Positions 23,411-35,860 are shown, numbered from the stretch's first letter. The stretch is 64,000 bases of DNA from Phellopilus nigrolimitatus (GCA_021029095.1 JAJOHG010000057.1:1-64000); one strand, 5' to 3'. Numbers and translations are program-made. The notes: a model not told the origin generated them from the letters alone.

Positions 23411-26400
23411 ATGGCAGGTGCAAGTGGTTCTTTCGGCCAAGGAGGCAACCCCACGAGTGAACATGATGATGACTTCAACGTTCGTTCAACAAGTCCGAAG
23501 ACTGAGACGCAGCGACCAGAGCCGGACTTGAAGCCCATTGAATCCCGATACGACAAGCTTGATCACCATAAGCTAGACGAGCTTACGATTGCCTATTTTC
23601 AAAAGGCCACTAGGGGCTTGCCGGCTTTCTTGAATGCTGAATGGATTCTTATGATTGTCGCTGAGACGTGCCATAGACTCAACTCTAATCTAAAATCGTA
23701 CTCGGGGGCAACAGAAACGTTATCGCATTACGGCACTGCTTTAGAAAAAATCGTTTTGAAGGCGCATGTGGGCAAGGATTATAAAGCAGTCAGAAATCTA
23801 GGTAAGTTTAACTCGGTCGTTATTCTATCCTTCTCAACTAAGGCTACCCAGTCGTGCTTCAAAAGAACCCGTATGCGTATGTGGACGTCGACCACAGCAC
23901 AGATGATAAGCAGAGCAAGTGATGTTTCTCGGATTCCTTCCTTTCTCTTTTTAAAATCCTATACAGTGTTAGGTACTCATGTCTCGCTATGTGTCTCCGA
24001 CCGCTTCATCTGATAGATATTGCCTCAGCTGTCAAACTGGCATGGAAGGTGCCGTACCAGGGAAGAGCCCATCTTTTGCTTTACGAAACGGTCGCCACTA
24101 TGACTTGGAACAAGGGTCTGAGGAGCAACGCAAACAGTCTATTCATCGTCCAGAGCACTGGAACTGGAAAATCACGGACCGTGCACGAGCACAGTAAACT
24201 TGTATTCACCATTCCGTTCAATCTAACGGCGGATGAGGAGAAGAAGGGTGAGTGAAAAAGAGATGCTACACTACTTCGGCTGAGTAAATCATTCTTAGGT
24301 TTCCCGTATCCTTTCCCTGACAATGCAATACGCGAACATTTCCATAACGCACCAAGAGCATTCCTACCAGCTCGCCTCTACTTCCTAAAATTTCTCTTCG
24401 ATCTGTTCTCAGCCGTGCTCGAAGAAGTTGAAACGCTTAAGGACTGGCTTGAGCCAGCGAAAACGTACGGGGATGTGGCGGAAGCCTGGTCATTTTATCT
24501 CGAGGAGAAGGGTCGGAACAACTTATACCGGAGGGTTGTGCGTATGGAGTACGAGGTACGTGTTTTCAGTAAATCGCAATCGCTTTCTCTGGTAATTATC
24601 TTGAGTAGAGAAATGAACGGGCTTTCCAGAAGTTCCTCGAGGAGGAAGAAATTGAAGTCAAGGACGAGTCTGACCCTGCTGTGTTCAACCTCATCGCTAA
24701 GCAGACGCAAAATAAGATCTCCGAGTTAATTTCTTTCATCGGCAAACTCGTCGGAGATGAAAAACGTAAATCGCCCGATGCTCGCGTGGTGGTCTCCTTC
24801 GACGAAGCCCAATATTTGACGAATATCTCCATACCTACCAGCGCAGACTTACCACCTCGCACTCTATACGATGCGTTTTGCGCAGCTACGAATGAAATTT
24901 TGCCCAGTCCGGTGTTCTTCCTCTTTCTGTCCACACAGTTTACCCTGTGGAGATTTGTACCACCTCAGACGATGTTTTTGTTGGACAGAATTATCAGCTA
25001 CAGTGACCAAAACAATATTCGGCCTCCGTTTACGGAGCTTCCCTTCGATTGCTTCGGGGACGAGCCACTTATCCGACCTGGTGAGAAGACGCTGAAAGAC
25101 GTGTCGACCATTCTCTTTATGAGCAAATTCGGAAGGCCAATGTATGTGTCTTTTTTGTTCCCTGGTTGTGCATGGGACCTGGTTATGCATGGGACCTGAC
25201 TCACGCCTTATTTTGTCCAGGTTTTCGAGTCTTATGGGAGCCATGGTACACGGAACCGAACGGCACATGGTCAACCTCGCGAGGGCCAAACTCATTGCAA
25301 GCGACAAGCCTGATATTGCCGAGATGACCGATGACGCGAAGCTGGCTGTGCTCGCCGTGCGCCTTCTTCTTGACTTTAACATGTCCCGAGCGGATAGGCA
25401 AGCGCAGATGGTCAGGCTTGTCGAGAATCATATGGCGATAGCATTCTCGATCCCAAAACATCGCGAGGCGCTAAGCGTAGGCTACCCTTCGGAACCGATC
25501 CTCGCCGAAGCAGCCGCTCGACAGATGAATGTCATGCGTAACAGTTGTAATGCCATGAGCATTGCTTTACTGCTGCAAGAATTTGTGGAACGCGGTTTGG
25601 TCGACAAAGGCGAACGTGGCGAACTTGTCGCTAGGCTCATCTTCACCCTGGCTTACGATGAAGCGGCTGAGGCTTATGAAAGAGACACTTCGGAGAACCG
25701 TAAGGATCCTGTTGACGAAAGCTCGGACTGTCCGTTTTACAGCAGAGGTGTGCCCTTGAAGTACTTCATTGTAGCACTCTTTGGAAAGACCCATGCGGAA
25801 CATATCTTCAAAAGCCACCCCGATAATGTCCGAAATGGACAGACTTTCGAGCAGGCGTTCGAGCGCGCCTGGGTATGCTTCACGCACTTCCAGCGTGCAG
25901 GGAACTCGTCGGTCATATCGACAGAGGCCGCTTGGGCAGCTGCAGCTCGTGCGATGGCTTTCCAATACAGTCCTGGTCAAGCAGGGATGGACATATTTAT
26001 CCCGGTCGTCTTGCGGGACGAGAAACTCCAGGAGGAAATCATGACCGGTATCCTTGTCCATCTCAACGATCGAGTATCGGCGGAGACAAAAGTCAGAGCT
26101 GAAATTGACGAACAAGAAATCGGCTTTTTCCCATCGCAGCCCGCTAACGGTCTGAATGCTAACACGGATAGTCGGCCCTACATCACGATTGTCATGGAGT
26201 TGGGCGTGCAGCCTTTTTATCGGACACAAGCCGAAAACGAGGCGAAGAGCAACGCGACAAGGGCTGATCGCGCATCTTCCCCTGCAGAGCACAACACGAC
26301 TTCCAGGAATGTCGCGACAAGCCCGCGGCGCCCTGCAGTGGTAGCACACCCACGATACTCTATATTTGCAATCGGCTGTTCGCCGTCGGTGTACAATGTA

Positions 26401-26676
26401 GTGGATGACAAAGAGGTATATGCGACACTGCTCTCATCTCGCCATATCTTGCAAGAACATTCGCGGCAGACACCGGATTCACTGTCCGCAGTGCGGCGGC
26501 TGAAGCCGTTTTGGATAGCAGGGCCCGAATGCTTTGATTGGGTTGGCGAAACGAAGCTGTCGTCGGTGGATCCTCCTGAAGAACCTGTGGCTGAAGGGGT
26601 ATACACCGGCAATGAACTCCGTTCAGTAGTCGAACAGGATGAAGACGAGAATGCATTCATGGCAAATTCTCAGTAA
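23411..26676 (+). CDS. large P-loop NTPase, copy A (CRN-like fungal family)
   Basis: Six exons (23411-23801, 23852-23918, 23967-24247, 24299-24555, 24609-25141, 25221-26676) splice in phase to 994 codons. Order of parts: a Gly/Asp-rich N-terminus (MAGASGSFGQGGN) and a variable helical region (about residues 50-130). Then a Walker A-like P-loop VQSTGTGKSRT with the lysine near residue 221, a helical stretch, and Walker B in VVVSFDEAQYL near residues 397-398. A sensor-like FFLFLSTQF, then PPFTELPFDCFGDEPLIRPG and FGRPM follow, and finally a long C-terminal part of about 480 residues. The first glycine of the classical Walker A is missing. I do not know an experimentally described homologue. P-loop proteins with GKSR and TELPFD-like motifs are common, unnamed multicopy genes in mushrooms, and some resemble NTPases of Crinkler (CRN) effectors; that link is inference. 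Two miniature elements lie directly upstream. Confidence 0.7.
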
Positions 26677-27518
26677 ATAGGAGATACCCTGAGATCAAAA
26701 TAACTCGCAAGGAACATCTGGAGTTTTACTCCTACATTTAGCATTTCATCTGCAAGTTTAACCGTGTCGCACCTTGTAATATAAACAGCATCTCAAATGT
26801 ACATGTACATGAACAGGAAAATCAGAAGAGTGTTCTGCAATCCAGTGTTGTGGATTTCTTCTTTCGGGTCCTCGACAATTTATTATCTGATATGATACTT
26901 AGAAGAATGTGAAAGGGCTTGACTGGTTGCGGCCTTTTCTTTCTTGCTGATGACATTTCCGACATTTTTTGCGTCGTGTTATCTCAATCATATATTTATA
27001 TATTTATAGTTCGAAGTCAATTAGCTGACTCACGATGTTGTACTCACGCGTTTCGGCAAGCGGCTGAGTCCAACATGCCAGCTACAGTTGCTGGATTCAT
27101 TCTCTAGACCTTTCTAGTTCTCTATCTTTTTTTTCTTGCTTAGAACAAAGGATTTTGAGAAAATATTTCTCTTCTGTCTGGAACCGAAAAATAAAGGGAC
27201 GACCCGACGGGCATCTCAGCAAAGGCGAACTTCATGTCGTGCCTCATCACCGAGCCGCCTGAACGAAACGAAAAACAAAAGTTCTTTATATCAAAATCGC
27301 AAAACTATAAAAAGAAAGAGAAGAACAATTGAAAGAGACTATTTCACAGTGCATAAAGATCTCTGGCGGGTTCTCTAACAATCAGGAAAGATAACAAAGA
27401 GCTGCGGTCGGGGGGTATCACGGGTATAAATAACGAGGCAAGTTCCTCCCGAGTGCTGGACAAGACCACACTGAAGACTGCAAAGATCCCAGAGCTTGGA
27501 CAGTACGTATGACGCATA
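26677..27518. other. shared 3' flank between NTPase A and gene X
   Basis: AT-rich DNA also found, inverted, at 50696-51444 and in part at 54950-55262. It includes TGTACATGTACATG palindromes, GCGTCGTGTTA and a conserved stretch around 27130-27530. The TATAAATA at 27425 lies on the strand opposite to gene X and may be chance. No gene supported. Confidence 0.5.
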
Positions 27519-29480
27519 TCATTCGCGGTATGGCGGCGCAACTGGCACTCTGAGTCCCTCTGCTGATTTTACCGGTCTATCAACACTCATCGTTCCGTAA
27601 TGATTTCCGCCTGTGACCATGAATGAACCCATTTTCCATCATGGCTCGAGCTTTTTGGCACAGGCTAGGAAATTACCAAGGCATCATGATTGGGCAAGCT
27701 CGGGCTGGCCGGCTGACTTCCGTTACTGGCTGCGTCGTCGTCGTCAGAGTTGTACTCCTAGCCTGGAGGCTCTCTTACGATTGGAAATTTAGTCCATTCA
27801 CGGTGAGCTCCTTTGCGTTGCTCGTGTGATTGTGCGAGACTTGACTGCCATCGTCGGCGATGTCGGAAGACGTAGTGGATCCGTGCGGAACGAGTGCTTG
27901 CGAAGTCATCTGAGAGGATGGCGCACTTGACGTCGAGGTCGTCGAGGTCGACGGTCCCGTAGACGGTTAATTGCGGCGTTCGCTGTGGGAATGCGCGAGG
28001 GGCGGGCCGTGAGAAGAGGGCGTTGATCTATCTTGGCTTTCTTCCTCTGAGGCTCGCCGCGAACACCACGCTCATCAGCCTCTCTTCCTCTTTCCCTTGC
28101 CAGAGGATAGCACCGAAGTCGCAGGGAGAGGAGCGTTCTCGTCGCGTCCAATCGCGGATCCCCCGGCCTGATTCCCAGAGCGCAAATGCAAACTGGAGAC
28201 ATCGGTGTCGGACACGGGCGCGGTGTCCGTGTAGCACGCGCCCTCGCGGACGGCGCTGGGCTTCTGCTTCCCGTATGGTACAGCGTAAGCTATTTTGGAT
28301 TCGACATGCTCTTTGAAGCTAGCAATCACGGATGTTGTCAGCTTCGAATACGCATAGCACAGCATGAGAAGAACTCACCTCTCGTCCGTGTCTTTCTCCT
28401 CGTCTTCTTCCTCAGATTTTTCCTCGATCTCGGCTCGTTCGCCGCACAGCTCCAGCAAATCCAAGAGCACCTCGCGACCGTACCTCTTCTTGATTACGAC
28501 TTCCAAGTCCCCCTTCGCAACCCGTGCCATTCCTATCTCCCTCTCCGCGACCTCCAAGCTTTCCATCGCCTCTTGCTGCATTTTGCTCGTCTCGCCTCTA
28601 TTTATCCCGAGTGCCTCCTTCTCCTTTTCCAACTCGTAAAGCAAACTCTGCAAGTCGTTGTGGCCCGACGGATCCAGCTGGGAACCGTCGTAGCAGGCCG
28701 AAGGACTCGTGATCGAGCCAGGAAAACGGAGTGGCTCGTGGCCGACACGGGAGGCTGAGAAGAAAAGGGTAGGGTGTAAGCTAACGGCTTCGTTGAGCAG
28801 TTCAAGAAGATGCGCACCAGCTCCGGTTGAGGTTGAGGTTGAGAAGACGACCTGGTCTAATCCAACCTCTTTGGTATGATTTTTCTGGTGGAAGAGGGAC
28901 GCATTGCTATCCGCCTTCTCCGGTACCAAAGAATTTTGAGGCCAGGTTGCCTTCTTGACCTCTCCAAGAGCCTGGACATGCGATTATAAGGGGAAAGAAA
29001 GCAGCGAAGCGGGTTCTCGTCAGGATTCAATCTCACAGCTGAGATGCAAAAGGAATCTACCTTGGTGGGCATGATCCTATCGAGCGATCGTGTGATGGTA
29101 CGTTTGAGCGAGTACACGTCGTCGGGCATGGATATGGGTAGAGGCGCCGTTCCTGAACGTTCTTTCGGACGCGTAGCGGACGTCGGCATTGTGGAATTCG
29201 AAATTTGAGAGCGTTGAGTGGTGAATGGTTGGTAAGTTGAACCAGATGCGACTGGGAGTATGGGGCTCGATTGTGATTGCATAATTGTGTAGTGATTGTT
29301 CGAGGGAGATGTCTGGCGTCGCAATTGTTCTTTGCAAGTAGGAGAGCCACAGTAAGTTGGTGGCTTGGTGCTTAAAAGAGCGTTGACGTACATATTCCCA
29401 CAACATGGACACACAAACCATACCTTCGACTCGCGTCTACACTTTATCTTGATCCTACCCTCTCCAATACACGATTTCAC
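27519..29480 (-). CDS. gene X, copy 1: uncharacterised protein with Cys-rich N-terminus and coiled coil
   Basis: Not recognised. The first exon (start at 29480) has a possible zinc ribbon VCPCCGNMYVNALL followed by YCGSPTCKEQ, then a Ser/Thr/Gln-rich linker and DDVYSLKRTITRSLDRIMPT. After an intron opened by GTAGAT (about 28937-29059) comes a longer exon with LDQVVFSTSTSTGAGAHLLE, a coiled-coil stretch DDLQSLLYELEKEKEALG to AEREIGMARVAKGDLEVVIK, KRYGREVLLDLLELCGERAE and an acidic end EEKSEEEDEEKDTDER. A further exon reads HVESKIAYAVPYGKQKPS and then a basic RKKAKIDQRP tail. Frames rich in Ser/Asp further on (ending VPVAPPYRE at 27519) suggest extra 3' exons, but their splicing is unsure and the frame could instead end at 27906. 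Possibly nuclear, from its composition. It lies between two convergent NTPase copies. Confidence 0.5.
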
Positions 29481-29947
29481 GAGGATGTAATTAAAACAGT
29501 GGAATAACGTTCTTACGCGCTTTCTTTGAAAAAAAAAAAATGGTAATGGGAGATTGTACGACAGTCGTTGAAATTTGAGTTTTCCGGGACTGGTCTGGTG
29601 TGTCCCTGTATCTCGTGGATATAAAACTCAGCGGCTCTAACAGGATATCCGTTTAGGTAGTTTAGTAACGAGTCTCGAGACGGCAATTCGCATTTTCCCA
29701 GACGTGTGCCGGGTTCTGCATGCATTCAAGGCACGAGAGAGCTCAAATTCTCAATAACCAAGTTCCCGATGTCAAGATTATGTGTAAGCCACATTACTGG
29801 CCTCCGTACAACCTGCTTGGCTTAGGTCACTCCGACTAGGACATTTTGCTTTGTTATATTAAAGCTCGATAACCCCGAGCTCTACAGCCCTGGGCTGAGA
29901 GAAATTATGTTCCTGGCGAGTTATTTTGATCCCAGGGTATCTCTTAT
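29481..29947. other. intergenic region between gene X and NTPase B
   Basis: Probable upstream region of gene X (minus strand) and the 3' flank of copy B. It includes the inverted pair CAGCCCTGGGCTGAGAG near 29886, itself palindromic, which is kept in the inverted copy at 48355-48375. A poly-A tract lies at 29529-29540. Confidence 0.45.
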
Positions 29948-32900
29948 TTACTGAGAATTTGCCATGAATGCATTCTCGCCTTCATCCAGTTCGGCTACTG
30001 AACAGAATTCATTGCCGGTGTATACCCCTTCAGCGACAGGTTCTTCAGCAGGATCCAACGACGAAAGCTTCGTTTCGTCAACCCAATCAAAGCATTCGGG
30101 ACCTACTATCCAAAACGGTTTCAGCCGCCGCACTGCGGACAGTGAATCCGATGTCTGCCGCGAGTGTTCTTGCAAGATATGGCGAGATGAGAGCAGTGTC
30201 GCATATACGTCTTTGTCATCCACTACATTGTACACCGACGGCGAACAGCCGACTGCCAAAATAGAGTATCGCGGGTGTGCTACCGTTTCAGGGCACCACG
30301 AGCTTGTCGCGACATTCCTGGTAGTCGTGTTATGCTCTGCAGGGGAAGATGCGCGATCAACCTTTGTCGCGTTGCTCTTCGCCTCATTTTCGGCTTGTGT
30401 CCGATAAAAAGGCAGCACGCCCAACTCCATGACAATCGTGATGTAGGGCCGACAATCCGTGTTAGCATTCAGACCGTTAGCGGGCTGCGATGGGAAAAAC
30501 CCGATTTCTTGTTCGTCAATTTCAGCTCTGATTTTCGTCTCGGCCGATACTCGATCGTCGACATGGACAAGAATACCGGTCATGATCTCCTCCTGGAGTT
30601 TCTCGTCCCGCAAGACCACCGGGATAAATATGTCCATCCCTGCTTGACCAGAACTACATTGGAAAGCCATCGCACGAGCTGCAGCTGCCCAAGCGGCCTC
30701 TGTCGTTATGACCGACGAGTCCCCTGCACGTTGAAAGTGTGTGAAGCGTACCCAAGCGCGCTCGAACGCCTGCTCGAAAGTCCGTCCATTTCGGACATTA
30801 TCGGGGTGGCTTTTGAAGATATGTTCCGCGTGCCCTTTTCCAAAGAGTGCCTTGATGAAGTACTTCAAGGGCACACCTCTGCTGTAAAACGGACAGTCTG
30901 AGCTTTCGTCAACAGGATCCTCACGGTTCTCCGAAGTGTCTCTTTCATAAGCCTCAGCCGCTTCATCGTAAGCCAGGGTGAAGATGAGCCTAGCGACAAG
31001 CTCGCCACGTTCGCCTTTGTCGACCAAACCGCGTTCCGCAAATTCTTGCAGCAGTAAAGGAACATTCGCAGCGTCCGCTCCGTTACGCATGTCATACATC
31101 TGTCGAGCGGCTGCTTCTGCGAGGATCGGTTCCGAAGGGTAGCCTACGCTTAGCGCCTCGCGATGTTTCGGGATCGAGAATGCTATCGCTATATGATTCT
31201 GGACAAGCCTGGCCAACCGCGCTTGTGTATCCTCTCGGGACATGTTGAAGTCAAGAAGAAGGCGCACGGCGAGCACAGCCAGCTTCGCGTCATCGGTCAT
31301 CTCGGCAATATCAGGCTTGTCGCTTGCAATGAGTTTGGCCCTCGCGAGGTTGACCATGTGCCGTTCGGTTCCGTGTACCATGGCTCCCATAAGACTCGAA
31401 AACCTGGACAAAATAAGGCGTGAGTCAGGTCCCATGCATAACCAGGTCCCATGCACAACCAGGGAACAAAAAAGACACATACATTGGCCTTCCGAATTTG
31501 CTCATAAAGGGAATGGCCGACACGTCTTTCAGCGTCTTCTCACCAGGTCGGATAAGTGGCTCGTCCCCGAAGCAATCGAAGGGAAGCTCCGTAAACGGAG
31601 GCCGAATATTGTTTTGGTCACTGTAGCTGATGACTCTCTCAAAGAAAGACATCGTCTGAGGTGGTTCAAATCTCCAGAGGGTAAACTGTGTGGACAGAAA
31701 GAGGAAGATTACCGGACTGGGCAAAATTTCATCCGCAGCTGAGCAAAACGCATCGTATAGAGTGCGATGCGGTGAGGCGCTGGTAGGTATGGTAATATTC
31801 GTCAAATATTGGGCTTCGTCAAAGGAGACCACCACGCGAGCATCAGGCGATTTACAATTGTCATCTCCGATGAGTTTGCCGATGAAAGAAATTAACCCAG
31901 AGACCTTTTTTTGCGTCTGCTTAGCGATGAAGTTGAACACAGCAGGGTCGAACTTGTCCTTGACTTCAATTTCCTCCTTTTCGAGGAGCTCCTGAAAGGC
32001 CCGTTCATCTCTCTACTCAAGATAGTTAGCAGAGAAAGCGATTGCGATTTACTGAAAACACGTACCTCGTACTCCATACGCACAACCCTCCGGTATAAGT
32101 GGTTCCGACCCTTCTCCTCGAGATAAAATGACCAGGCTTCCGCCACATCCCCGTACGTTTTCGCTGGCTCAAGCCAGTCCTTAAGCGTTTCAACTTCTTC
32201 GAGCACGGCTGAGAACAGATCGCAGAGGAATTTTAGGAAGTAGAGGCGAGCTGGTAGGAATGCTCTTGGTGCATTATGGAGATGTTTGCGTATTACACTG
32301 TCAGGGAAAGGGTACGGGAAACCTAAGAATGATTTACTCAGCCGAAGTAGTGCAGCATCTTTGTAACTCACCCTTCTTCTCATCCGCTGATAGATTGAAC
32401 GGAATGGTGAATACAAGTTTACTGTGCTCGTGCACGGTTCGTGATTTTCCAGTTCCAGAGCTCTGGACGATGAATAGACTGTTTGCGTTGCTCCTCAGAA
32501 CCTTGTTCCAAGTCATAGTGGCGACCGTGTCGTAAAGCAAAAGATGGGCTCTTCCCTGGTACGGCACCTTCCATGCCAGTTTGACAGCTGAGGCAATATT
32601 TATCAGATGAGGTGCTCGGAGACACAGGATGAGACATGAGCACCTAACTCTGTACAAAATATTAATAGGTGAAAGGAAGGAATCCGAAAAAATATCACTT
32701 GCTCTGCTGATCTTTATCATCTGTGCTATTGTCGACGTCCACATACGCATACGGGTTCTTTTGAAGGTCGACTGGGTAACCTTAAATGAGGAGGATAGAA
32801 TGGCAGCCGAATTCACTTACGTAGATTTCTGAGTTGTTTAAAATCCTTTCTCTCATACGACTCGTTAATGAGATCCACCAAAGTGGTGCCGTATTGCGAG

Positions 32901-33198
32901 ATCACTTCTTTCGCCTCTGATAACATTCGGAAACGACGGTCTAGTCTATCGCACGTCTCGGCGACAGCTGAAAGGACATAATGGGAGCGTACAGTCGTTG
33001 TTAATGGTCCGAAAATGTTTTGAATATAGTCCATCGTATGATCGTCTAGCTTATGATGATCAAGCTTGTCGTATCGGGCTTCAATGGGCATCAATGCCGG
33101 CATTTGTCGCGGCGACTCAGTCCTCAGTCTTGTTGAACGAGCGTTGAAGTCATCATGTTCATTCGTGGGGTTACCTCCCTGGCCGAAAGAAACATTTG

Positions 33199-35742
33199 TA
33201 TGGGCATTTTTTTCACTGTTTAACAAAGAACGAAGTCGAACTTGTAAGAAACAAAGCAAGTCACGAGTCGAACTCACAAGAATTATGCAAGTCCGAAATC
33301 GAGGTTGTAAAAATGTATGCTAGTGCGAGGTCGAGGTCGCAATTCCCACGCATTACCTATGCGAACTCCGAACTCTCAGTTCGAACTCGATGATCGAACA
33401 AATCGAAGTCACAACTTGCTCGTTAAATTATTGTATTTAAAACTCACTGATTTTCATTAATTATGTTAAGCTTATAACTCCATGCTCCTAGGTTGACATG
33501 TCTATTATTTTGCTGTATTTAATACCCGGTATGGATCCTGGGCCATATTTTACATCCAGAAAAGGCAAGTAATACCCTGAGTCTGACTCATCTCCATCAC
33601 GTGTTCTTTCAGGACTATACCGTGTATCTATTGCCTGCACGACTTGTGTTAAGCAACAATATCTCGTACGGATTCGACTTTTCTCAGATATGCAAACTTG
33701 GGCGGCTCGTGGGCCTCCTTGATCCCGGAAACTCGAGGATGACCTTTTCAACCCACACGAAGATGCGGAGCCTTTCATCAAGCACGGCCCGCACGTCTCT
33801 TCGTCTTTGCACAAGCTTGTGGAGCTACTACGGGACAGCCTTCCATTAGACTGTCTAGTCGACGTTATGCGGAAACAGTTGCTCCTGGTGCCGGTGATGC
33901 AGCTGCTTCCACTGCCGGAACAAGGACTGGGAGCTCCGCCTCGATGTATTCGGCAGGCTCATCCAATGACTGGTTAATGAGAATGAGAATCCTCCCGCCA
34001 CCAGTGTAGCGCTCAGACGTCACGCCCAGTGGTACAAGCGAAGGTGCTTTCACCGCAGACACTGTCGATGCCTTCCCCTTTGTGGTCTTCGGCGTCCGAG
34101 TCGAGACAGGGTGAACAGGTTGGAAACAACCTTCAGCTGGAAAAGTGATATGTGCCAACTGCGCAGGAATTGCACACGTGAAGTTGGGCAAAGTCTTAAA
34201 TGAAGGCTCCGATTTGCACTTTTTGCTTTCAAGTGCTTTGCCTTCAGACTTCGGCGCTTCAAGGAAATTTTAGACCGTGCCTGTGATGGGTGAGATGTCG
34301 CCCGCAGGGGATGCTGAAGATGAAGCCTCATCCACATTCATGTCGATGTCGCCCTTTGCATCGACTTTTGGCTGCCTCTTGCCATCCTTTCATATTTTTT
34401 TTCTGTCAGTAATCAAGTTAAACGCGAGCAATAAAATGGTCTCGCAGTCTCCAAAGCATCACTATTAGCGGTGGCAGCCCCCTTCTTTTTCCTCTGTCCT
34501 TTCACGTGCTTCCACCTTCGCGGTGGTAGACAGCCCAGCTGTCACGACCTTATCGATAAACTCTTTTGTCGAAGGTTAAGTCGGCGAGGGGTACGCAAAA
34601 AGACTCAGTTTTGCATTGAAGATGGATTCGAACTTGGGAGTCTGCAAAAAGGGAGAACTGGCGAACAAATAATGACACTGATAGTAGTCCATACCTTTAA
34701 GTCGCCATCAAGACTAATAGTAGGAGTAGGCTCCTTTGCAAGGCAAGTGCAGTGCGTGAGCGGATACCAACATCAGAATTGACAGAACAAGACCATACCG
34801 ACAATGGCACTTGTGTTGCGATTGCCAATGCAGCTCCGCAGATTGATTGTCACTTTGTGCCCACCACCTGGCACAGAATGGTGCCAAAGCGAGCCATTGG
34901 GTCCTCGTGTTTGTCCGCAACATTTTTTTACCATAGAAACTGCGAGCGCACGACATAGATAGTGATGATGCCTCGGACTGATGTATGAGAACTAGGTACA
35001 AAGGGGTATCTTTACCTTCTCAGCTAGACGCATTGTCACCATGTTGTCTGTCTGTTCCGTTGACCATAATAAAGGAAGGCCAGTCCGACTGCAAGACCAC
35101 AGGTGGTTTTCTCGTGCAGTGTTTCTCTTGCATACGCTAGCACCTTATCTGCACATCTTCCGTCTACAGTAGCAAGCATGATGAGACCCATGCCATACCC
35201 CGCAGTCTCACCAACAATTGCGGAGTCTGTATCTTAAGGTTGTCATATGATTGCTCATTCTTGCCACCCATCCCGGTGACACCAAGACTTAGGGCAGCGC
35301 TATGCTGAACAACCTCATTCGCCACAATCTTGAGCTTGTCGCGCAAATAACCTTCGACATCAGGACTGATACAACATGCTGCATTGACCAGCCCCAAGCG
35401 CGTACAGAGATCCGCTTTCGGAATGCTGAGCTCCATAGATTGTTGACGACACGAAGGATCGGCATTTGCATTGCAGGCAATGTGGCTCGGAGGTATCCGA
35501 GTGCATTCCCTGAATTATTATATTTATTTGATAATTTGAGTCACACATTTACAAATATGCCCACTCACCGCAATATTGGGGAGGTTGGATTCAGAGCTAC
35601 GACTTGCGTGTTGCAACCTGCGAGTTGCAACTTGCGATCTGCAACTTACGTCATCACAGCTTCCGACTTCCGACTTCGGAGTTCGACTTCGGAGTTCGAA
35701 CTTCAAATGAAAAGTTCGATTTTTCAGCGATAACAAATGCCA
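33199..35742. mobile_element. gene-carrying TIR DNA element inserted in exon 1 of NTPase B
   Basis: Left end TATGGGCATTTTTTTCACTG; right end, reverse-complemented, TATGGCATTTGTTATCGCTG. The perfect 5-base duplication ATTTG flanks it (33194-33198 and 35743-35747), and the empty site is visible in the paralogous copies A and C. Subterminal sequence is rich in short words such as GAAGTCGAACTTG and GAAGTTCGAACTCCGAAG at both ends. The interior holds a decayed fragment of the proteasome gene RPN2 (minus strand) and another unidentified coding-like piece near 33600-33850. No transposase recognised. Its right terminus resembles that of the 4.4 kb element at 5491-9928. Confidence 0.85.
33865..35545 (-). 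pseudogene. RPN2: captured, decayed fragment of 26S proteasome subunit RPN2
   Basis: RPN2 (PSMD1) is the large scaffold of the proteasome regulatory particle. Pieces in the right order, but in changing frames, match its proteasome/cyclosome repeats: SESGSLYALG near 35400, GYLRDKLKIVANEVVQHSAA and LSLGVTGMGGKNEQSYDNLK, then CGLAVGLAFLYYGQRNRQ near 35070, and DKHEDPMARFGTILCQVVG and NTSAIVGMVLFCQF near 34800-34930. The C-terminal domain is represented by IPAQLAHITFPAEGCFQPV and LILINQSLDEPAEYIEAEL, with a stop at 33865. A TGA interrupts the segment after CQF where the family has an aromatic residue, and frames shift several times. The N-terminal half is absent. Clearly non-functional and carried inside the TIR element. 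Confidence 0.75.
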
Positions 35743-35757
35743 TAATTTGCACCTGCC

Positions 35758-35860
35758 ATAGTTTGAAAAGAGAAGGATCGGAGAGAACACAGAAGTACGT
35801 AAGTAAATAAGCCAATTTATTCAAGCTCCGACAGGAAACAGGAAACAAAAAAAAAATCAA
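35758..35860 (-). promoter_or_regulatory. stranded promoter of NTPase copy B
   Basis: Carries, on the minus strand, GTCGGAGCTTGAATAAATT and TCTCCGATCCTTCTCTTTT directly before ATGGCAGGTGC, as upstream of copies A and C. It now drives into the inserted TIR element. Confidence 0.6.

Larger units (their letters stand above)
29948..35757 (-). pseudogene. P-loop NTPase copy B, cut by a transposon in its first codons
   Basis: Same exon order as copy A. The long last exon (31408 region to 29948) and the P-loop exon (SSGTGKSRTVHEHSKLVF, near 32410-32600) are intact, as are SFDEAQYLTN and PPFTELPFDCFGDEPLIRPG. The original start ATGGCAGGTGC is at 35757, but only about five codons follow before a 2544-base TIR element; the frame resumes at 33198 with VSFGQGGNPTNEHDD. 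ATTTG is duplicated on each side, and copies A and C show the uninterrupted site. An open frame running in from the element (MSSTRDLLCF, 33277) could supply a new start, so expression from a cryptic promoter is conceivable, but as written the gene is disrupted. The N-terminal segment (DYIQNIFGPLTTTVRSHYVL) differs strongly from A. Confidence 0.8.

Noticed and set aside
25567..26349. Antisense open frame of 260 codons inside NTPase copy A, with matching frames in copies B, D and E (30275-30901, 51772-52554, 55581-56363)
   Set aside because: It lies entirely opposite the long last exon, follows the codon pattern of the sense strand and has no motif of its own; its conservation is explained by the recent duplications.
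27425..27432. TATAAATA as a promoter for a plus-strand gene at 27.5 kb
   Set aside because: No protein-like frame follows on the plus strand; the likely coding strand there is minus (gene X tail).
33480..33860. Second captured host gene in the 2.5 kb element
   Set aside because: Coding-like words appear on the plus strand (EDAEPFIKHGPHVSSSLHK) but in broken frames and I cannot match them to any family, so it is only mentioned within the element.
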